This document shows, in pieces, positions 36,357-43,953 of a stretch of DNA of 64,000 nucleotides. Both the position numbers and the translations under genes were made by a program. The stretch is from Pseudomonadota bacterium (GTDB lineage Bacteria; Pseudomonadota; Gammaproteobacteria; Burkholderiales; Rhodocyclaceae): positions 142,471 to 206,470 of the forward strand of contig JAFEDI010000124.1 of assembly GCA_018241725.1 (NCBI GenBank). The letters are read 5' to 3'. Below the pieces are notes generated by a model. That model made no database searches. It saw only the letters and a list, made by a program, of their open reading frames with translations, and was not told the origin of the DNA. The number at the start of each line of letters is the position of its first letter. Within the stretch, counting starts at the first letter, position 1.

Positions 36357-36432
36357 GCGGCAGTAGCTCAGTTGGTAGAGCGCAACCTTGCCAAGGTTGA
36401 GGTCGAGAGTTCGAGACTCTTCTGCCGCTCCA
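36357..36432 (+). tRNA. tRNA-Gly (anticodon GCC)
   Basis: 76 nt with CCA encoded. Acceptor arms GCGGCAG/CTGCCGC, D-arm AGCTCAGTTGGTAGAGC, anticodon stem-loop CAACC-TTGCCAA-GGTTG with anticodon GCC, and T-arm with TTCGAGA. Confidence 0.97.
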
Positions 36433-36505
36433 GTCAAAAGCGCGGCGCCCGTCACATGGCGTTTCGTTGTCACCGGGCCTTCTGGCCTGCGACATGCCGG
36501 TTCCG

Positions 36506-36580
36506 GCTCATGTAGCTCAGTGGCAGAGCACTCCCTTGGTAAGGGAGAGGTCGGCAGTTCAATCCTGCCCATGAGCACCA
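36506..36580 (+). tRNA. tRNA-Thr (anticodon GGT)
   Basis: 75 nt with CCA encoded. Acceptor arms GCTCATG/CATGAGC, D-arm AGCTCAGTGGCAGAGC, anticodon stem-loop CTCCC-TTGGTAA-GGGAG with anticodon GGT, and T-arm with TTCAATC. It lies 73 bases after tRNA-Gly, likely on one precursor. Confidence 0.97.
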
Positions 36581-36588
36581 GCACTTGC

Positions 36589-36620
36589 CACAAAGGCCGA
36601 CCTCCGGGTCGGCCTTTGTG
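36589..36620 (+). terminator. Terminator of the tRNA operon
   Basis: CACAAAGGCCGACC (36589-36602) and GGTCGGCCTTTGTG (36607-36620) form a perfect 14-bp stem with a TCCG loop. Confidence 0.85.
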
Positions 36621-36833
36621 CTTTCCGCTCCTCTCCCACGCGGCTCCCGCCAACCGCTTCCGCGGCCGGACGACCATCTTTCGCCCGTTCATCGGGCTGA
36701 CGCCTCCGCGAACTATCCTGTGACCTGAACAGCGACACACCACAACGGCAATTGGCCTTTGATGCATCGCAACAGGGACGCTATCCTGTCTCTATCCTTT
36801 CATTCGGCTCCACTCTTTCAAGCGAGACACAGC

Positions 36834-39143
36834 GTGAGCGACATCGATCTGAAACGCTTCTTCCTGGAACAGGTGCGCCTGTTCGAGCATTTCCCGGCCG
36901 ACAAGGTCGAGGAGATCGTTGCCAGCGGGCGGCTGGCCACCTACGAAGGCAACGAGGCCATCCTGGAAACCGGCGACGAGGGCCAGTACCTCGGCGTGCT
37001 GATCACCGGCCACGCGGAGATCTCGGTCACCGACAACACCGGCACCCGCACAGTGCTGACCCAACTCGGGCCGGGCGAGGTGTTCGGTGTGATGTCCACC
37101 CTGACCGGCGACCGCGTCACCGCCGACGTGATCGCCGGCAACCGCTGCTACGTGTTGCTGATCCCGCTGGAGACCTTCAACACCCACATCCTCACCAACC
37201 CGAAGGCCATCGGCTACCTGTCGCGGATGCTCCTCGAACGCATGCGCAGCATGTCGCTGGACATCGTGTCGGCCAAGTCCTCCGCCGCGTCGGTGCTGTC
37301 ACTGCACTCCGCACGCCCGGGCAAGGTAATCGCCCTCAACGTGGGCCTCAGCCAGATCCACTTCGGCATTTACGACACCCGCGACCTCGGCTCCGACGTC
37401 CACGGCATCATCGACAACACCGACGAGTACGTGTCGCGCATCAGCGTGATGGTCGGCCCGCAGGTCAAGACCATCACCCGCGACCCCTTCCCCCTGTCCG
37501 AGCTGTTCCCGGTCATGCAGGACGCCGCCCGCCAACTCGGCGACGCCTTCGCCTTCGAACTCGATGAAATCTGCGCCGTCGGCCACCGGGTCGTCCATGG
37601 CGGCAACCGCTTCGCCGCTGCGGCCGTCATCACGCCGACGGTCATCGCCGACATCGAGGCGCTGTCGGTCTTTGCCCCGCTGCACAACCCGGTGAACGTG
37701 GCGGGCATCCGCGAAGCCCTCAAACAGCTGCCCGACGTGCCCCACGTGGCGGTCTTCGACACCGCCTTCCATCAGACCCTGCCGCCCTATGCCTACCTGT
37801 ACGGTCTGCCCTACGACCTCTACAAGCAGGACGGCATCCGCCGCTACGGCTTCCACGGCACTTCCCACCGCTACGTGTCGCTGAAGTCGGCCGAGGTGCT
37901 GAAGCGCCCCCTGGGCGAACTGGAGATCGTGTCCTGCCACCTGGGCATCGGCGCCTCCGTGTGTGCCATCGACCACGGCCGCTCGGTAGACACCTCGATG
38001 GGGATGACGCCCACCGATGGGCTGATCATGCCCAGCCGTTCCGGCAGCATCGACCCGGCGGTCATGGTGCACCTGATGGAACGCCAACAGATGTCGCCGG
38101 AGGCCCTGTCCACGCTGATCAACACCGAGAGCGGCCTGAAGGGCATCTCCGGCATCTCCAGCAACATCCACGACATCGAAACCGCCGCCGGCAACGGCCA
38201 CCACCGCGCACTGCTGGCCCACAAGGCCTTCTGCTACCAGATCCGCAAGAACATCGGCGCCTATATCGCGGCGATGGGCGGCATCGACGTGCTGGCCTTC
38301 ACCGGCGACATCGGCGAGACCAGCGCCGCGGTGCGCAGCCTGGCCTGCCAGGGCCTCGCCTACATGGGCATCAAGCTCGACGAAGAAAAGAACCGCAACC
38401 TCGGCAAGGTGGACGACTTCGCAATCATCTCCACCGACGACTCGCCGGTGACCATCCTCGTCATCAACAATGACGACGAGCGCCTGGTGGCCTGGGAAAC
38501 CCTGCGCGCCATCGAAAGGGACGAACTGATCCGCGAGGCCAAGGCCGAGGAAAAGGCGCCGATGCCGATCCCCGTCGAGATCTCGGCCCACCACGTGCAC
38601 CTTTCGCAGGCCGACGTCGAAAAACTGTTCGGCCCCGGCCACCAGCTCACGCCGGAACACGAACTGTCCCAGCCAGGCCAGTTCGCCTGCGCCGAGAAGG
38701 TGCACCTGGTCGGCCCCAAGGGGCGCATCGCCAACGTGCGCGTGCTCGGCCCGACCCGCAAGGAAACCCAGGTCGAAATTGCGATGACCGAGCAGTTCAA
38801 GGTCGGCCTGCAGCCGCCGATCCGCGAATCCGGCGACCTCGCCAACACGCCGGGCATCACCCTCGAAGGCCCGGCCGGCAGCACCACCATCGAACGCGGC
38901 GTGATCTGCGCCCAGCGTCACATCCACATGACGCCGGAAGACGCGCGCCGCCTGCGGGTGCGCGACAAGTACGTGGTGCGCGTGCGGGTCGAGGGCGAGC
39001 GCGAGCTGATCTTCGGCGACGTGATCGTGCGGGTCAGCCCGAGCTACCGGCTGGCAATGCACATCGACACCGACGAGGGCAACGCCGCCAACATCCGCAC
39101 CGGCATGCTCGGCTACATCGAGGAAATCCAGAGCCGCCATTGA
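36834..39143 (+). CDS. Fusion protein: cyclic-nucleotide-binding domain, acetate/propionate kinase, PduL-type phosphotransacylase
   Basis: 769 aa from a GTG at 36834; an in-frame ATG at 36759 would add 25 residues that look non-coding. Residues about 10-130 are a cNMP/Crp-type beta roll (VGLSQ absent; LGVLITGHAEISVTDNTGTRTVLTQLGPGEVFG). About 155-540 form an AckA-like kinase with HRVVHGG, FDTAFHQTLP, YGFHGTSHRYV, MPSRSGSIDP and FTGDIGETSAAVR, but the first phosphate loop reads NVGLSQIHF instead of NAGSSSLKF. About 570-765 match PduL, with Zn-binding ISAHHVHLSQAD and CAQRHIHMTPEDA. The two enzymes would convert acyl-CoA and phosphate via acyl-phosphate to acid and ATP in one chain, possibly gated by a nucleotide or other ligand. 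Monocistronic. Confidence 0.9.
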   Translation: MSDIDLKRFFLEQVRLFEHFPADKVEEIVASGRLATYEGNEAILETGDEGQYLGVLITGHAEISVTDNTGTRTVLTQLGPGEVFGVMSTLTGDRVTADVIAGNRCYVLLIPLETFNTHILTNPKAIGYLSRMLLERMRSMSLDIVSAKSSAASVLSLHSARPGKVIALNVGLSQIHFGIYDTRDLGSDVHGIIDNTDEYVSRISVMVGPQVKTITRDPFPLSELFPVMQDAARQLGDAFAFELDEICAVGHRVVHGGNRFAAAAVITPTVIADIEALSVFAPLHNPVNVAGIREALKQLPDVPHVAVFDTAFHQTLPPYAYLYGLPYDLYKQDGIRRYGFHGTSHRYVSLKSAEVLKRPLGELEIVSCHLGIGASVCAIDHGRSVDTSMGMTPTDGLIMPSRSGSIDPAVMVHLMERQQMSPEALSTLINTESGLKGISGISSNIHDIETAAGNGHHRALLAHKAFCYQIRKNIGAYIAAMGGIDVLAFTGDIGETSAAVRSLACQGLAYMGIKLDEEKNRNLGKVDDFAIISTDDSPVTILVINNDDERLVAWETLRAIERDELIREAKAEEKAPMPIPVEISAHHVHLSQADVEKLFGPGHQLTPEHELSQPGQFACAEKVHLVGPKGRIANVRVLGPTRKETQVEIAMTEQFKVGLQPPIRESGDLANTPGITLEGPAGSTTIERGVICAQRHIHMTPEDARRLRVRDKYVVRVRVEGERELIFGDVIVRVSPSYRLAMHIDTDEGNAANIRTGMLGYIEEIQSRH

Positions 39144-39148
39144 GCCCC

Positions 39149-39177
39149 GTGGGTCGGGCTGTGCCCAGCCCGACCAC
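39149..39177 (+). other. Stem-loop after the fusion gene
   Basis: GTGGGTCGGGCT (39149-39160) pairs with AGCCCGACCAC (39167-39177) with one bulged G. No T-run; may be a Rho-independent-like 3' end or an mRNA-protecting hairpin. Confidence 0.4.
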
Positions 39178-39251
39178 CGTGAAAACCAGGAAGCCCGGCA
39201 TGGCCCGGCGTTTCCTGGCACGCCGCGGCAGACAGCTCGAACGTCGGCGCG

Positions 39252-39431
39252 CTAATCGTTCCGTTCGAGAAAGCGCCGGGTCGCCAGGCGCAGAAAATCC
39301 ATCTGCTGGCGGAAGGCCCGGCAACCACGGCAGAACAGCAGGTGCAGTCTCAGGCGCAGCCGCTCGCCATGACTGAGCGGGCGGTCCAGCGCCTCGGACA
39401 TCAAATGGGTGGCGTCCTTGCAATTCATCAT
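39252..39431 (-). CDS. Small zinc-finger anti-sigma factor
   Basis: 59 aa (start 39431, or the adjacent ATG at 39428). Sequence begins [20 protein letters not shown] and contains HLLFCRGC, the His-x3-Cys-x2-Cys of zf-HC2 anti-sigma domains; a further Cys sits at residue 4. There is no membrane segment, so it is a soluble ZAS-type regulator. It overlaps the ECF sigma gene stop (ATGATG), the tight coupling typical of a sigma/anti-sigma pair. A thiol- or metal-responsive switch is inferred from the zinc ligands. Confidence 0.82.
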   Translation of the reverse strand: MMNCKDATHLMSEALDRPLSHGERLRLRLHLLFCRGCRAFRQQMDFLRLATRRFLERND

Positions 39432-40015
39432 GATGCCCGGCCCTCCTCGCCGAACCAGCCGTGGCTGAGACACTGCCGCAGCGCCGCGCGGGCCCGGTGC
39501 AGGATCACATTGCAGTTATTGGCAGTAAGCGCCAGCGTGGCGCAGATCTCGTCGGTCTCGAAACCGAGGAATTCGCGCATCATGAAAACCCGCGCGGTGC
39601 GCGCCGGCAGCACCTCCAGGCAGGTCTCGAAGACCTGCCAGAACTGGCGCTGGGCCAGCGCCTCTTCCGGGTCGCCCCAGGCCTGCGGACGCCCCTGCGG
39701 GCTCCAGTGTTCGTTTTCCTTGAAGAGCTTGTCGAAGGCCTCGTCGAGTTCGCCCTCGTCATGCTCGAAGCTGGAAATCTGCACCGTGCGGCCGCGCTCC
39801 CGCAGGGTGTCGATGATCTTGTGGCGCAGGATCGTGAAGATCCAGGTCTTCAGCGCCGAGCGCCCGGCGAAACGGTCAATGCCGAGCAATGCCGACTCGA
39901 TGGCTTCCTGCACCGCGTCGTCGGCGGCTGCCTCATCGTGTAGTTGCAGGCGTGCGAATTTCAGCATCTGCGGGCGAAAGCCCGAAATGAGGTCGGCATT
40001 CCCGGAGTCGATCAT
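39428..40015 (-). CDS. ECF-family RNA polymerase sigma factor
   Basis: 195 aa. Region 2: [64 protein letters not shown]; region 4: [48 protein letters not shown]. Start at 40015 overlaps the DoxX stop by ATGA. Fifth gene of the bufferin-like operon, so it most likely activates its own promoter upstream of the precursor gene, where an ECF-type TGTAAGAA/CGTCCAAT pair is found. Comparable ECF genes regulate DUF2282/DUF692 operons in other proteobacteria. Confidence 0.9.
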   Translation of the reverse strand: MIDSGNADLISGFRPQMLKFARLQLHDEAAADDAVQEAIESALLGIDRFAGRSALKTWIFTILRHKIIDTLRERGRTVQISSFEHDEGELDEAFDKLFKENEHWSPQGRPQAWGDPEEALAQRQFWQVFETCLEVLPARTARVFMMREFLGFETDEICATLALTANNCNVILHRARAALRQCLSHGWFGEEGRAS

Positions 40016-40566
40016 GTCTGGCGAATGGGTTGCAGGGCGGCTCTCCCGTACGGTCCGCCATGCAGCCACCGACGGATCCACGCATCCATGCTCAGCCGCC
40101 CCGGCCCAAGCAGGATCAGTGGCATGAGCATAGCAAGGAAGAGCAGCGGCAACTTGAAATTGCCGTGGCCATCGTCGGTGATCGCATAGCCCAACCACAG
40201 CTCGCCGAACCCGGCCCACTCCGCCGGCCAATGCACGGCAGCGATCGCCACCACCGTCAGCACTGCCAGTGCCACGCTGAAGAAGCGTGTCGCCAACCCC
40301 AGCAGCAAAGCCACGCCGCCGATCAACTCGATCCACGTGGCGAGCTGCCAGCTGATCTCCGGCGGAACCACGTCAAAGGGAAACGGAAACTGGTCCTGGA
40401 TGTCGGCGAACCAGTTGTGACCGAAAAATTTTTCCCGTCCCGAATCGAAGAACTCCCAGGCCAGCAGAGCCCGCAGGCCGAGCAGGGCAACCCACTGGCC
40501 AAAGCTATCCAGGTGGCCGAGGCCGCCATCGAGACAGGCCGATACCTGGCTGCGGATCGTATTCAT
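40012..40566 (-). CDS. DoxX-family membrane protein
   Basis: 184 aa, four helices. [25 protein letters not shown] and the second pair [39 protein letters not shown] are the DoxX signature. Overlaps the DUF2063 stop and the sigma start by 4 bases each. DoxX proteins are regular members of bufferin/HvfABC-type operons; the role there, perhaps quinone-linked or in exporting or handling the modified peptide, is not settled. Confidence 0.85.
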   Translation of the reverse strand: MNTIRSQVSACLDGGLGHLDSFGQWVALLGLRALLAWEFFDSGREKFFGHNWFADIQDQFPFPFDVVPPEISWQLATWIELIGGVALLLGLATRFFSVALAVLTVVAIAAVHWPAEWAGFGELWLGYAITDDGHGNFKLPLLFLAMLMPLILLGPGRLSMDAWIRRWLHGGPYGRAALQPIRQT

Positions 40567-41324
40567 GTGCGTTCTCCCAGTAAAACGCCGTGGTGGCGCA
40601 ACTCGGCCAGGTTATGCCGGCCAAAATCGATGAAAGCGGTGTCGGCCGGTCGTCCCAGCTCCGCCGCCAGGGTTTCGAAGGCGATCCGCCCGCTGCACTC
40701 GCCATCGAGCAAGCTCAACAGGCGCGCCGTAGCCGGGCTCAATGCCATGAAGCACACCGCGTCCAGCGCATTCCGATACACCGCCAGGTGAACCGGTTCG
40801 GGCTGGCGCGGCCGGAAATCCGGGCCGATGCGCTGCACCGGCCATGCGAAGGCCAGGGACAGCAGGGCCGGGTTGACCAGCGGCACGCCGTCGACCAGGT
40901 CACCATCCGGACGGTGCGGCGGCACCGCCACCTCCATCACATCCACCGCCAGCTCGGCCCATTCATAGCGCAATAGTTCACCGAACCAACGCGGCAACCG
41001 CTGGCGGCAGGCGCCGCTGTCAAGGTAAGCCAGCAGCTCTTGCGGAATCTCGCGGAACCATGGCGTCACGCAGTCCCAGTCGCGCAGGAAGGCGCGGCAA
41101 AGGCGAGTCCACCGCGCTTCGCCCAGGGTGGCCCGCGCCACCGGAAAGCAGCGATCCAGGAAACCTCTCAGACGCTGGAACACGAGCCTCTCATACACCG
41201 CCATGCGCGCGGCGGGCACGCCTGCCGGACAGGCGGCGCGCCGGCCATGACGCAGACGCCGGCCGAAGGCAGCCTGCCAGGCCTGCAGCGTCCCTGGCAC
41301 AGCCAGATCAGCGGGCCGGCTCAT
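40563..41324 (-). CDS. DUF2063 (BufC/HvfC/MbnC-like) RiPP maturation partner
   Basis: 253 aa, start at 41324 overlapping the DUF692 stop (ATGA). N-terminal DUF2063 helical domain: [15 protein letters not shown]...[44 protein letters not shown]-terminal part includes [16 protein letters not shown] and a winged-helix-like end ([24 protein letters not shown]). This family binds the peptide substrate and its DUF692 partner, as MbnC does with MbnB. Probably both modify the small precursor encoded first in the operon. Confidence 0.87.
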   Translation of the reverse strand: MSRPADLAVPGTLQAWQAAFGRRLRHGRRAACPAGVPAARMAVYERLVFQRLRGFLDRCFPVARATLGEARWTRLCRAFLRDWDCVTPWFREIPQELLAYLDSGACRQRLPRWFGELLRYEWAELAVDVMEVAVPPHRPDGDLVDGVPLVNPALLSLAFAWPVQRIGPDFRPRQPEPVHLAVYRNALDAVCFMALSPATARLLSLLDGECSGRIAFETLAAELGRPADTAFIDFGRHNLAELRHHGVLLGERT

Positions 41325-42166
41325 GCCACCACCTCGGCCGTGCGCCGCGCGCAAGCCTGGCGGGCGACGATCTGCGCAACCTCAGCCCCCAGCGCGGCCA
41401 GGGGCGGAAAGTTGAAATCCCGCTCCAGGCAGGTCGGCAAGGGTCCAGTACGTGCATAGGCGGCATCGAGCAGCGCCCACACCGGATCGATCACATCCGC
41501 GCCGTGGGTGTCGATGCGCAGCCCGTCCGGCTCCACGTCATGCCCCGCCACATGAATGTAGCAACAGCGCTCCAGCGGCAGCCCGTGCAGAAAGTCGTAA
41601 GGGTCGAAGCCAAAGTTGGCCGCATTGACGAGAATGTTGTTCACGTCCAGATGCAGGCAGCAGTCTGCCTCCTCCACCACGGCGCGGATGAATTCCGCCT
41701 CGCTCATTTCGGCACCCGGAGGGGCGACGTAGTAGGAGGCATTCTCTATGCCGATGCGCATGCCCAGCATGTCCTGGGCCTGACGGATGCGCGCGGCAAC
41801 CCAGCGCACCGCGTCACCGGTACAGGGCAGCGGGAACAGGTCATAGAGCTGGCCGGCATCGCCGCACCAGGACAGATGCTCGGTGTACAGACCGATGCCG
41901 TGCTCAAGCATGAAAGCACGGATGCGCGCCAGCAGCTCCATGTCGAGGGGCTGGGGGCCGCCGAGATTCAGCGACAGTCCATGGCAGACGAAGGGATAAC
42001 GCTCGGTGAAGGCACGCAACTGGCGGGCCGAACGGCCGCCCATGGCGGCCCAGTTTTCAGGCGCCAGCTCGAAGAAATTCACCGCGGCGGGCACGCCGGC
42101 CTCCAGCTCGGCCAGCAGTTCGCGGCGAAAGCCGAGCCCGGCCCCGTGGGGAATGCATCCTGACAT
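41321..42166 (-). CDS. DUF692 multinuclear non-heme iron oxidase (BufB/HvfB/MbnB-like)
   Basis: 281 aa, AGGGAGAG before the ATG at 42166. All hallmark metal-site segments are present: HGAGLGFRRE, FELAPENW, HGLSLNLGG, EHLSW, IENASYY, LHLDVNN, HVAGHDV and THG. MNIO enzymes use two or three irons and O2 to rework Cys residues in precursor peptides, giving oxazolone/thioamide or thiooxazole groups that bind copper. The substrate here is surely the Cys-rich peptide encoded immediately upstream. TIM-barrel, cytoplasmic. Confidence 0.93.
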   Translation of the reverse strand: MSGCIPHGAGLGFRRELLAELEAGVPAAVNFFELAPENWAAMGGRSARQLRAFTERYPFVCHGLSLNLGGPQPLDMELLARIRAFMLEHGIGLYTEHLSWCGDAGQLYDLFPLPCTGDAVRWVAARIRQAQDMLGMRIGIENASYYVAPPGAEMSEAEFIRAVVEEADCCLHLDVNNILVNAANFGFDPYDFLHGLPLERCCYIHVAGHDVEPDGLRIDTHGADVIDPVWALLDAAYARTGPLPTCLERDFNFPPLAALGAEVAQIVARQACARRTAEVVA

Positions 42167-42184
42167 GTCGAACTCTCCCTTGAG

Positions 42185-42215
42185 GGCCGGGGAAGGGCGT
42201 CTGCCCGCCCCGGCC
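42185..42215 (-). other. Stem-loop between precursor gene and DUF692 gene
   Basis: GGCCGGGG (42185-42192) pairs with CCCCGGCC (42208-42215) with a further GGGC/GCCC inside. It probably sets more precursor than enzyme by partial termination or mRNA protection. Confidence 0.5.
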
Positions 42216-42226
42216 ATTCCGCCCGA

Positions 42227-42538
42227 TTACTTCTTCTTGTCGGCACCGCAGCTGCCGTCAGCCTTCTTGTCGGCGCCACAGCTGCCATCGGCTTTCTTGT
42301 CCATCGCCATCTTGTCGTTCATTTTCGCTTCGGCCTTGTGCGCGGACTTCCTCGCGGCCTTTTTGTCGGCACCGCATTTGCCTTCGCCGCACTTGCCGTC
42401 CTGCATCTTGGTGTCGGCCTGGGCCAGCTGGTAGCCGGCAGCCAGCGGCTTGGCGGCAAAGGGGTTGTCGGCGGCATGGGCGGCGCCGAAGGCGACGGAA
42501 GCGGCGAGAGCAGCGGTGAGAGCGGTAGCCTTGTTCAT
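42227..42538 (-). CDS. Bufferin/HvfA-like RiPP precursor, secreted Cys-rich peptide
   Basis: 103 aa. Signal peptide residues 1-22 (ends AAHA). The mature peptide has exactly four Cys: Cys50 and Cys55 in DGKCGEGKCG, and Cys87 and Cys97 in two copies of ADGSCGADKK. The first pair matches the EGKCG-type motif of HvfA peptides, the known kind of MNIO substrate. The rest is rich in Lys, Ala and Met with low complexity. It heads an operon with DUF692 and DUF2063 genes. After modification it should be exported to the periplasm to sequester copper or a related metal; both modification and metal are inferred. Confidence 0.85.
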   Translation of the reverse strand: MNKATALTAALAASVAFGAAHAADNPFAAKPLAAGYQLAQADTKMQDGKCGEGKCGADKKAARKSAHKAEAKMNDKMAMDKKADGSCGADKKADGSCGADKKK

Positions 42539-42613
42539 TGCGAATCTCCTAGAGGGGTTGAAAGCAGACCTGCCGGACGCCAACGTGGCGCCCCGAATTA
42601 TCAGGTACTGGCG

Positions 42614-42644
42614 ATTGGACGGAGATGCCCCCCGCGTTCTTACA
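42614..42644 (-). promoter_or_regulatory. ECF-type promoter upstream of the bufferin-like operon
   Basis: On the minus strand TGTAAGAA (42644-42637) and CGTCCAAT (42621-42614) are 15 bases apart, with an ECF-like -35 containing TGTAA and a -10 containing CGTC. It lies 76 bases before the precursor ATG. The ECF sigma encoded in the same operon is the expected reader. Confidence 0.6.
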
Positions 42645-42668
42645 CGCCTGGAGAAAATAATTTGGCGC

Positions 42669-42693
42669 AAAAAAACGCCGGCATGCGCCGGCG
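42669..42693 (-). terminator. Terminator after the AhpD-like gene
   Basis: On the minus strand GCCGGCG and CGCCGGC (42693-42687/42682-42676) form a stem followed by seven T. Confidence 0.85.
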
Positions 42694-42746
42694 GGTAAAG
42701 GGCCGGACTAGCGGCCGAGAGGGAAAGGAAAAACGGTGTCGGGCGC

Positions 42747-43328
42747 TCAGCTCTTCGGCAGGCGGCCCATGAGGTAGAACTCGTCGTTGGGGCGCAGGGA
42801 GATCAGGTTGGCGAGCCGGTTGCTCATCGCGAAGAAGGCGGTGATCGCACCGATGTCCCAGATCGCCTCGTCGTCGAAACCGTGATCATTGAGCGCCGCG
42901 ATGTCGGCATCGCCGACGCTGGCCGAGTCGAGGGACAGCTTCAGTGCGAAGTCGAGCATGGCCTGCTGGCGCGGGCTGATCTCGGCCTTGCGGTAGTTGG
43001 TGGCCAGCTGGTCGGCGACGCGCGGGCTCTTGGCCCGGATGCGCAGGATCGCCCCGTGGGCGACCACACAGTACAGGCACTGGTTGGCGCCGGAGGTGGC
43101 GACGACGATCATCTCCCGCTCGGCCTTGCTGAGGCCGGCATCCTTCTCCATCAGCGCGTCGTGGTAGGCGAAGAAGGCGCGGAATTCCTCCGGGCGGTGG
43201 GCCAGCGCAAGGAACACATTGGGCACGAAACCGGCCTTCTCCTGCACGGCCAGGATGCGGGCACGCACATCCTCGGGCAGGTCGGCGAGTTCGGGAACGG
43301 GGTAGCGGCTGATCGGCAGATCGGACAT
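42747..43328 (-). CDS. AhpD-like peroxidase-related (carboxymuconolactone decarboxylase) protein
   Basis: 193 aa, AGGAGAC before the ATG. The active-site segment SGANQCLYCVVAHGAILR has the C-x2-C-x3-H pattern of AhpD-type alkylhydroperoxidases; the preceding GLSKAEREMIVVATS helix is also conserved. It matches the 'peroxidase-related enzyme' subgroup of about 190 residues. It probably removes organic peroxides using an unidentified thiol donor. Monocistronic with its own terminator, located just upstream of the bufferin-like operon on the same strand. Confidence 0.87.
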   Translation of the reverse strand: MSDLPISRYPVPELADLPEDVRARILAVQEKAGFVPNVFLALAHRPEEFRAFFAYHDALMEKDAGLSKAEREMIVVATSGANQCLYCVVAHGAILRIRAKSPRVADQLATNYRKAEISPRQQAMLDFALKLSLDSASVGDADIAALNDHGFDDEAIWDIGAITAFFAMSNRLANLISLRPNDEFYLMGRLPKS

Positions 43329-43577
43329 GGCTTGTCTCCTGGAATCTTGTTATGGCTTAGCGCGGGGTGCGCGGAGGCAGTGTAGCCGGCCCGCCGCAGC
43401 CCACGGCGCGGGCCGGCTCAGATCGTCGGAAAGTACAAACGAATTGGCGGAAAGCGCATGACGGCGGCCACCGGGCCAATACCGGCGGTATGCACAGAAC
43501 TGCTGCCTGCAGCACTTATCGCCACCGCCCCACTCCCCTAAGATCAGCCCGACATCATCGAAACGAGGAACACGGCC

Positions 43578-43928
43578 ATGCGCATCCGGATTGCCTGGGA
43601 CCACGGGGAAGTCTTTGCCCGCCTGGACGACACGCCGGGCAGCCGCGCGATGCTGGCTGTGCTGCCGCTGCAATCCACCGCAGCGAGCCGCGGCGATGAG
43701 CTCGTCCTCAGCGTTCCGCTGCGCGTCCGCGCTGGCAGCAAGACCCGTAACAACCTGGAGCCGGGCACCGTGTGCTACTGGCCAGCCGGCGCGTCCATCG
43801 CCCTGCCCTTCGGCTCGTCGGCGGTCCACCACAATAGCGGCTGCCAGGTGCTCGGCCGCCTGGAGGACGACCCGCGCCTGCTGCGCCAGGTGCGCAGCGG
43901 CCACCTGCTGACGGTAACGCTGGCCTGA
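43578..43928 (+). CDS. Cyclophilin-like fold protein
   Basis: 116 aa; GAGGA before the ATG. The pattern MRIRIAWDHGEVFARLDDTPGSRAMLAVLPLQSTA...GDELVLSVPLRV...NLEPGTVCYWPAGASIALPFG is that of small cyclophilin-like (DUF3830/AF2212-related) proteins, without the catalytic Arg of true peptidyl-prolyl isomerases. Soluble. Function unknown. It stands alone between an AhpD-like gene and the LysR gene of the glyoxylate operon; the 249 bases before it show no clear promoter. Confidence 0.72.
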   Translation: MRIRIAWDHGEVFARLDDTPGSRAMLAVLPLQSTAASRGDELVLSVPLRVRAGSKTRNNLEPGTVCYWPAGASIALPFGSSAVHHNSGCQVLGRLEDDPRLLRQVRSGHLLTVTLA

Positions 43929-43953
43929 TGGACACGCAGCACCTGGGCTGCCC

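Noticed and set aside
43329-43577. Small gene or RNA in the AhpD/cyclophilin-like gap
   Set aside because: No start with ribosome-binding site, no hairpin with T-run and no recognisable motif.
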